16,555 bases of DNA, taken from contig JALQTL010000364.1 of the NCBI GenBank assembly GCA_023260935.1, positions 1-16,555 of the forward strand. Reading direction: 5' to 3'. This document shows positions 14,293 through 16,555 of this stretch, one piece after another. The first letter of the stretch is position 1, and the number at the start of each line of letters is the position of its first letter. The translations under genes and the position numbers were made by a program. Below the pieces are notes generated by a model. That model made no database searches and had not been told where the DNA came from. It saw only the letters and a list, made by a program, of their open reading frames with translations. The DNA is from Paracoccaceae bacterium (GTDB taxonomy: Bacteria; Pseudomonadota; Alphaproteobacteria; Rhodobacterales; Rhodobacteraceae).

Positions 14293-15120
14293 ATGGCTTA
14301 CGAATTCCCCGGAGACGGGGCGTTAGACTATTTTCCGTGCCGGTATGGCCGGTCGCGGGTGTTGTTCCGGGGGCCGCGGCGCGATGTGGTGCAGCCCTAT
14401 GCGGTGGCTTTGGGGGGGACGGAAACCTATGGCAAGTTTGTGCCGCAGCCCTTTCCCGCCCTGGTCGAAGATGCGGTCGGGCTGCCGCTTCTCAATCTGG
14501 GCAATATCAATGCCGGGCTTGATCTGTTCCTGAACGACCCCGAGGTGCTGGGCATTGCCAGTGGCGCCCGGGTGGCGGTGGTGCAGGTGGTGGGGGCGGC
14601 CAACCTGTCAAACCGGTATTATCGGGTGCATCCGCGCCGCAATGACCGGTTCGTTCAGGGGTCGCCGCTGCTTCGGGCCTTGTTCAAGGAAGTGGACCTG
14701 ACAGAGTTTCACTTTACCCGGCATCTGATGCTGGGCCTGCACCGGGTTTCGGCGGAACGCTTTGACGTGCTGGCAACCGAATTGCGGGCCACATGGGTGG
14801 AACGCATGCGGTCGCTGCTGCGGTCCATCCCCGGGCGCAAGATCCTGTTGTGGCTGGGGGCGTCCGACCCGCCAAATGAGGGGCTGGAACCTGATCTCTG
14901 GCAAGATCCGATGCTGGTCACGGCCAAGATGCTGGAGGCCGTTCGCCCCCTTGCCGATACGCTGGTCAAGGTCCGGCCATCGGCGGCTGCCCTGTCGGCC
15001 GGCACGGCGGGCATGGCGTTTTCCCCGTTGGAAGAACCCGCGGCGCGGCATGTTCCCGGGCCTGCCATGCACCATGAGATTGCCACGGCACTGGCGCCTG
15101 TCCTGCGCCAATACCTGTAA
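14293..15120 (+). CDS. DUF6473 family protein
   Basis: This 275-residue protein is recognisable by its opening MAYEFPGDGALDYFPCRYG and RVLFRGPRR, typical of DUF6473, a family common in Rhodobacteraceae with no firm function. No signal peptide or membrane segment is seen. Residues 41–48 (GGTETYGK), 68–75 (NLGNINAG), 101–107 (GAANLSN) and the C-terminal His260/His261 are spaced like the blocks of SGNH hydrolases, but the usual GDS serine block is replaced by GGTE; this likeness is my inference. ATG 14293 is preferred over the upstream in-frame TTG at 14236 because it begins with the family signature. The gene is divergent from hbdA and converges with etfA, from which a strong hairpin separates it. 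Confidence 0.83.
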   Translation: MAYEFPGDGALDYFPCRYGRSRVLFRGPRRDVVQPYAVALGGTETYGKFVPQPFPALVEDAVGLPLLNLGNINAGLDLFLNDPEVLGIASGARVAVVQVVGAANLSNRYYRVHPRRNDRFVQGSPLLRALFKEVDLTEFHFTRHLMLGLHRVSAERFDVLATELRATWVERMRSLLRSIPGRKILLWLGASDPPNEGLEPDLWQDPMLVTAKMLEAVRPLADTLVKVRPSAAALSAGTAGMAFSPLEEPAARHVPGPAMHHEIATALAPVLRQYL

Positions 15121-15127
15121 ACGAACA

Positions 15128-15147
15128 GGGGCGCCCGAAGGCGCCCC
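15128..15147. terminator. Hairpin between converging DUF6473 gene and etfA
   Basis: GGGGCGCC (15128–15135) and GGCGCCCC (15140–15147) form a perfect 8-bp stem with a CGAA loop. It lies 7 bases after the DUF6473 stop and 22 bases beyond the etfA stop. There is no T run on either strand, so it probably works as a bidirectional stem assisted by other factors. Confidence 0.65.
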
Positions 15148-15169
15148 CGTCATCCCCGCTTTCGTGGGA

Positions 15170-16093
15170 TCAAAGTTTTTCGACCAGCTCAGGCACAGCT
15201 GTGAAGAGGTCGGCAACGAGGCCATAGTCCGCGACCTGGAAGATCGGGGCCTCTTCATCCTTGTTGATGGCGACGATGACCTTCGAATCCTTCATGCCGG
15301 CAAGGTGCTGGATCGCGCCGGAAATGCCGACAGCGACATACAGCGTGGGGGCGACAACCTTGCCGGTCTGGCCCACCTGCCAGTCGTTCGGGGCATAGCC
15401 GCTGTCAACCGCCGCGCGGCTGGCGCCAACTGCGGCGCCGAGCTTGTCGGCCAGCTTTTCGATCAGGGCGAAATCGGCCTGACTGCCCACGCCGCGACCG
15501 CCCGAAACGACGATGCCCGCGCTTGTCAGTTCCGGCCGGTCCGAGGCGGCAACCTTGTCTTCCACCCAAGCCGACAGGTCCGACACCGGGCCCGAAACCG
15601 CCTCGACCGCGGCAGAGCCGCCTGTGCCTACCGCCGTGAAGCTGGCAGTGCGGACCGTCATCACCTTGGTCGCGTCAGAGGATTTCACCGTCTGGATCGC
15701 GTTGCCGGCATAGATCGGGCGTTCGAACGTGTCGGCATCGATCACCGCCGTCACATCCGAGATCACCATCACATCCAGCAATGCCGCCACGCGCGGCATC
15801 ACGTTCTTGCAAAACGCGGTCGAGGCACCGGCAATATGGCTGTAGCCCCCGGCCAGAGATACGATCAGGGCCGCCGTCGCCTCGGCCATGCCATGGCAAT
15901 AGGCGTGATCCCCGGCGAACAGCACCTTGGCCACGCCTTCCAGCGTCGCTGCCTCGGCCGCGGCGGCATCACCCCCCTGGCCGGCAACCAGCACATGCAC
16001 ATCGCCCAGCGACTTTACCGCCGCCACGGTCTTGGCCACGGCATCGGTGGCCAGTTGGCCTTCATTCACATCGGCAAGCAGAAGAACGGCCAT
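15170..16093 (-). CDS. etfA: Electron transfer flavoprotein subunit alpha
   Basis: EtfA carries the FAD of the ETF heterodimer, which collects electrons from acyl-CoA dehydrogenases (including Mcd) and hands them to ETF:quinone oxidoreductase. The 307-residue product is full length. The N-terminal half has the MAVLLLADVNEGQL start and the HIAGASTAFCKNVMPRVAALLDV region. The C-terminal FAD domain shows VSGGRGVGS, VGASRAAVDSGY, VGQTGKVVAPTLYVAVGISG and SKVIVAINKDEEAPIF, the alpha-subunit signature. The start lies one base after the etfB stop (TGA C ATG on the minus strand), a coupled operon. All of etfA is intact, but its partner is broken at the window edge, so function here depends on whether that break is real. 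Confidence 0.97.
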   Translation of the reverse strand: MAVLLLADVNEGQLATDAVAKTVAAVKSLGDVHVLVAGQGGDAAAAEAATLEGVAKVLFAGDHAYCHGMAEATAALIVSLAGGYSHIAGASTAFCKNVMPRVAALLDVMVISDVTAVIDADTFERPIYAGNAIQTVKSSDATKVMTVRTASFTAVGTGGSAAVEAVSGPVSDLSAWVEDKVAASDRPELTSAGIVVSGGRGVGSQADFALIEKLADKLGAAVGASRAAVDSGYAPNDWQVGQTGKVVAPTLYVAVGISGAIQHLAGMKDSKVIVAINKDEEAPIFQVADYGLVADLFTAVPELVEKL

Positions 16094-16094
16094 G

Positions 16095-16277
16095 TCAGAT
16101 CACCCCCGCTTCGTCTTTCAGTTTCTGGATCAGTTCGGCCACGGAAGCCACCTGCACCCCCGCCTTGCGGCCCGCCGGTTCGACGGTCTTGATCACCGAC
16201 AGCCGGGGCGAGACGTCCACGCCATAGTCGGCGGGCGTCTTGGTGGCCAGCGGCCTGGCCTTGGCCTTCATGATGTT
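16095..16277 (-). CDS. etfB: Electron transfer flavoprotein subunit beta, last 60 residues only (broken 5' end)
   Basis: Only the C-terminal 60 residues of a normally ~250-residue EtfB are present, from NIMKAK through the conserved TPADYGVDVSPRLSV and EPAGRKAGVQV to the TGA stop. In intact homologues the residues before NIMKAK continue the conserved core (…SLPNIMKAK); here the match ends abruptly at base 16277, and the next base begins A/T-rich sequence unlike the rest of the window. The frame runs on for some 27 codons into the A/T-rich part (back to a TAG), with a GTG at 16292–16290, but those codons are not EtfB. I read this as a truncated gene: either insertion or deletion, or a misjoined contig end. 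ETF cannot work from this copy as shown. Confidence 0.9.
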   Translation of the reverse strand, partial: NIMKAKARPLATKTPADYGVDVSPRLSVIKTVEPAGRKAGVQVASVAELIQKLKDEAGVI

Positions 16278-16555
16278 CAAAGGTAAAAGCACTTCAACTT
16301 GTTTCCCACCTATTAAGAAATTAATCTCCTTGAATTTAATACAATATATTTGATGCAGCAGTCTCTAAATTTTGTTGAATTGCCGAAAGAATGACGAAAT
16401 GAACGACGATAAAACTGACAAAACTTCAAAGTTTTGGCCGTTTCACAAGTTTTTATTCTGTCTTTCTCACAATTTCTTCCATTTTTATATAGAGTGGATT
16501 TAGTTCATAATACAAGAAGATATTGACAACATAATACATTTTGATGATGACGAAG
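16278..16555. other. A/T-rich unmatched tail, origin unknown
   Basis: The last 278 bases contain no gene I can support. Hand count gives 70 G+C in 235 bases (about 30%) for 16321–16555, in sharp contrast to the remainder. Stops occur often in the frames I read; the longest plus-strand ATG stretch I found is a 34-codon frame from 16399 with no family likeness. It contains a palindrome at 16419–16436. No transposase fragment, tRNA or recognisable inverted repeat end is seen. Confidence 0.75.
16419..16436. repeat. 18-bp palindrome in the A/T-rich tail
   Basis: CAAAACTT (16419–16426) and AAGTTTTG (16429–16436) are perfect reverse complements separated by CA. The site looks like a dimeric repressor operator or a short stem, but in A/T-rich DNA such repeats can arise by chance. 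Confidence 0.4.

Noticed and set aside
14762..16192. 476-codon plus-strand frame over the DUF6473 end and etfA
   Set aside because: It spans two well-supported genes and a terminator hairpin, and its translation is Arg/His-rich without domain features.
16278..16360. In-frame extension of the etfB remnant into the A/T-rich tail, with an AAGGAG sequence on the minus strand
   Set aside because: AAGGAG is not followed by a start codon at workable spacing, and the extra residues do not resemble EtfB. The open frame is short and ends at a TAG.
16399..16503. 34-codon plus-strand frame in the A/T-rich tail
   Set aside because: Low complexity (Phe/His/Lys-rich), no clear ribosome binding site, no family likeness.
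1..16555. CRISPR arrays, tRNA/rRNA genes, transposases, riboswitches, replication origins
   Set aside because: No regularly spaced repeats, cloverleaf-like sequences, transposase motifs or known leader classes were seen on either strand.

Overview
The window reads as an ordinary, well-ordered chromosomal stretch of a high-G+C alphaproteobacterium of the Rhodobacteraceae type (Rhodobacter/Paracoccus relatives). The reasons are the gene content and order (era–DUF1491–recO; pckA divergent from chvI–chvG–hprK–rapZ–EIIA–HPr; etfBA beside a 3-hydroxybutyryl-CoA dehydrogenase and a DUF6473 gene), a kinase-domain-only HPr kinase, and a methylsuccinyl-CoA dehydrogenase that marks the ethylmalonyl-CoA pathway. 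I see no prophage, transposase, CRISPR array, tRNA or rRNA.

Layout. 1–2967, plus strand: the 3' end of era, a DUF1491 gene, recO and an MFS-type membrane protein, closed by a hairpin at 3004–3024. 3056–4720, minus strand: mcd. It is divergent from a TSUP-family membrane protein (4897–5676), and the shared promoter region carries TTTGCA-like repeats. 5747–7345, minus strand: pckA, with a good intrinsic terminator. 7346–7710: a 365-base control region between pckA and chvI, with a direct repeat that could be a LacI-family operator, a leader hairpin and a consensus -10 box. 7711–13087, plus strand: a tightly packed seven-gene run, chvI–chvG–hprK–rapZ–EIIA(Man)–HPr–acyltransferase. 13267–14142, minus strand: hbdA, divergent from a DUF6473 gene (14293–15120). 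15170–16277, minus strand: etfA and the last 60 residues of etfB.

How the genes work together. The region is a carbon and energy control hub. ChvG/ChvI is an envelope/acid-type two-component system. HprK, EIIA(Man) and HPr form part of a regulatory phosphotransferase chain that lacks sugar permeases here. PckA carries gluconeogenic flux, while Mcd and HbdA act in acetyl-CoA, C4 and C5 acyl-CoA metabolism. Mcd passes its electrons to electron transfer flavoprotein, whose genes are at the end of the window.

The clear anomaly is at the right end. etfB breaks off after its last 60 codons at about 16277/16278, and the remaining ~278 bases are about 30% G+C (70 of 235 by hand count over 16321–16555), against visibly G+C-rich DNA elsewhere. 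This is either a foreign insertion or, more likely in my view, an assembly or contig-end artefact. I did not find a convincing new biological system. The best second-look items are that junction, the putative operators at pckA and mcd, and the possible SGNH-like fold of the DUF6473 protein.
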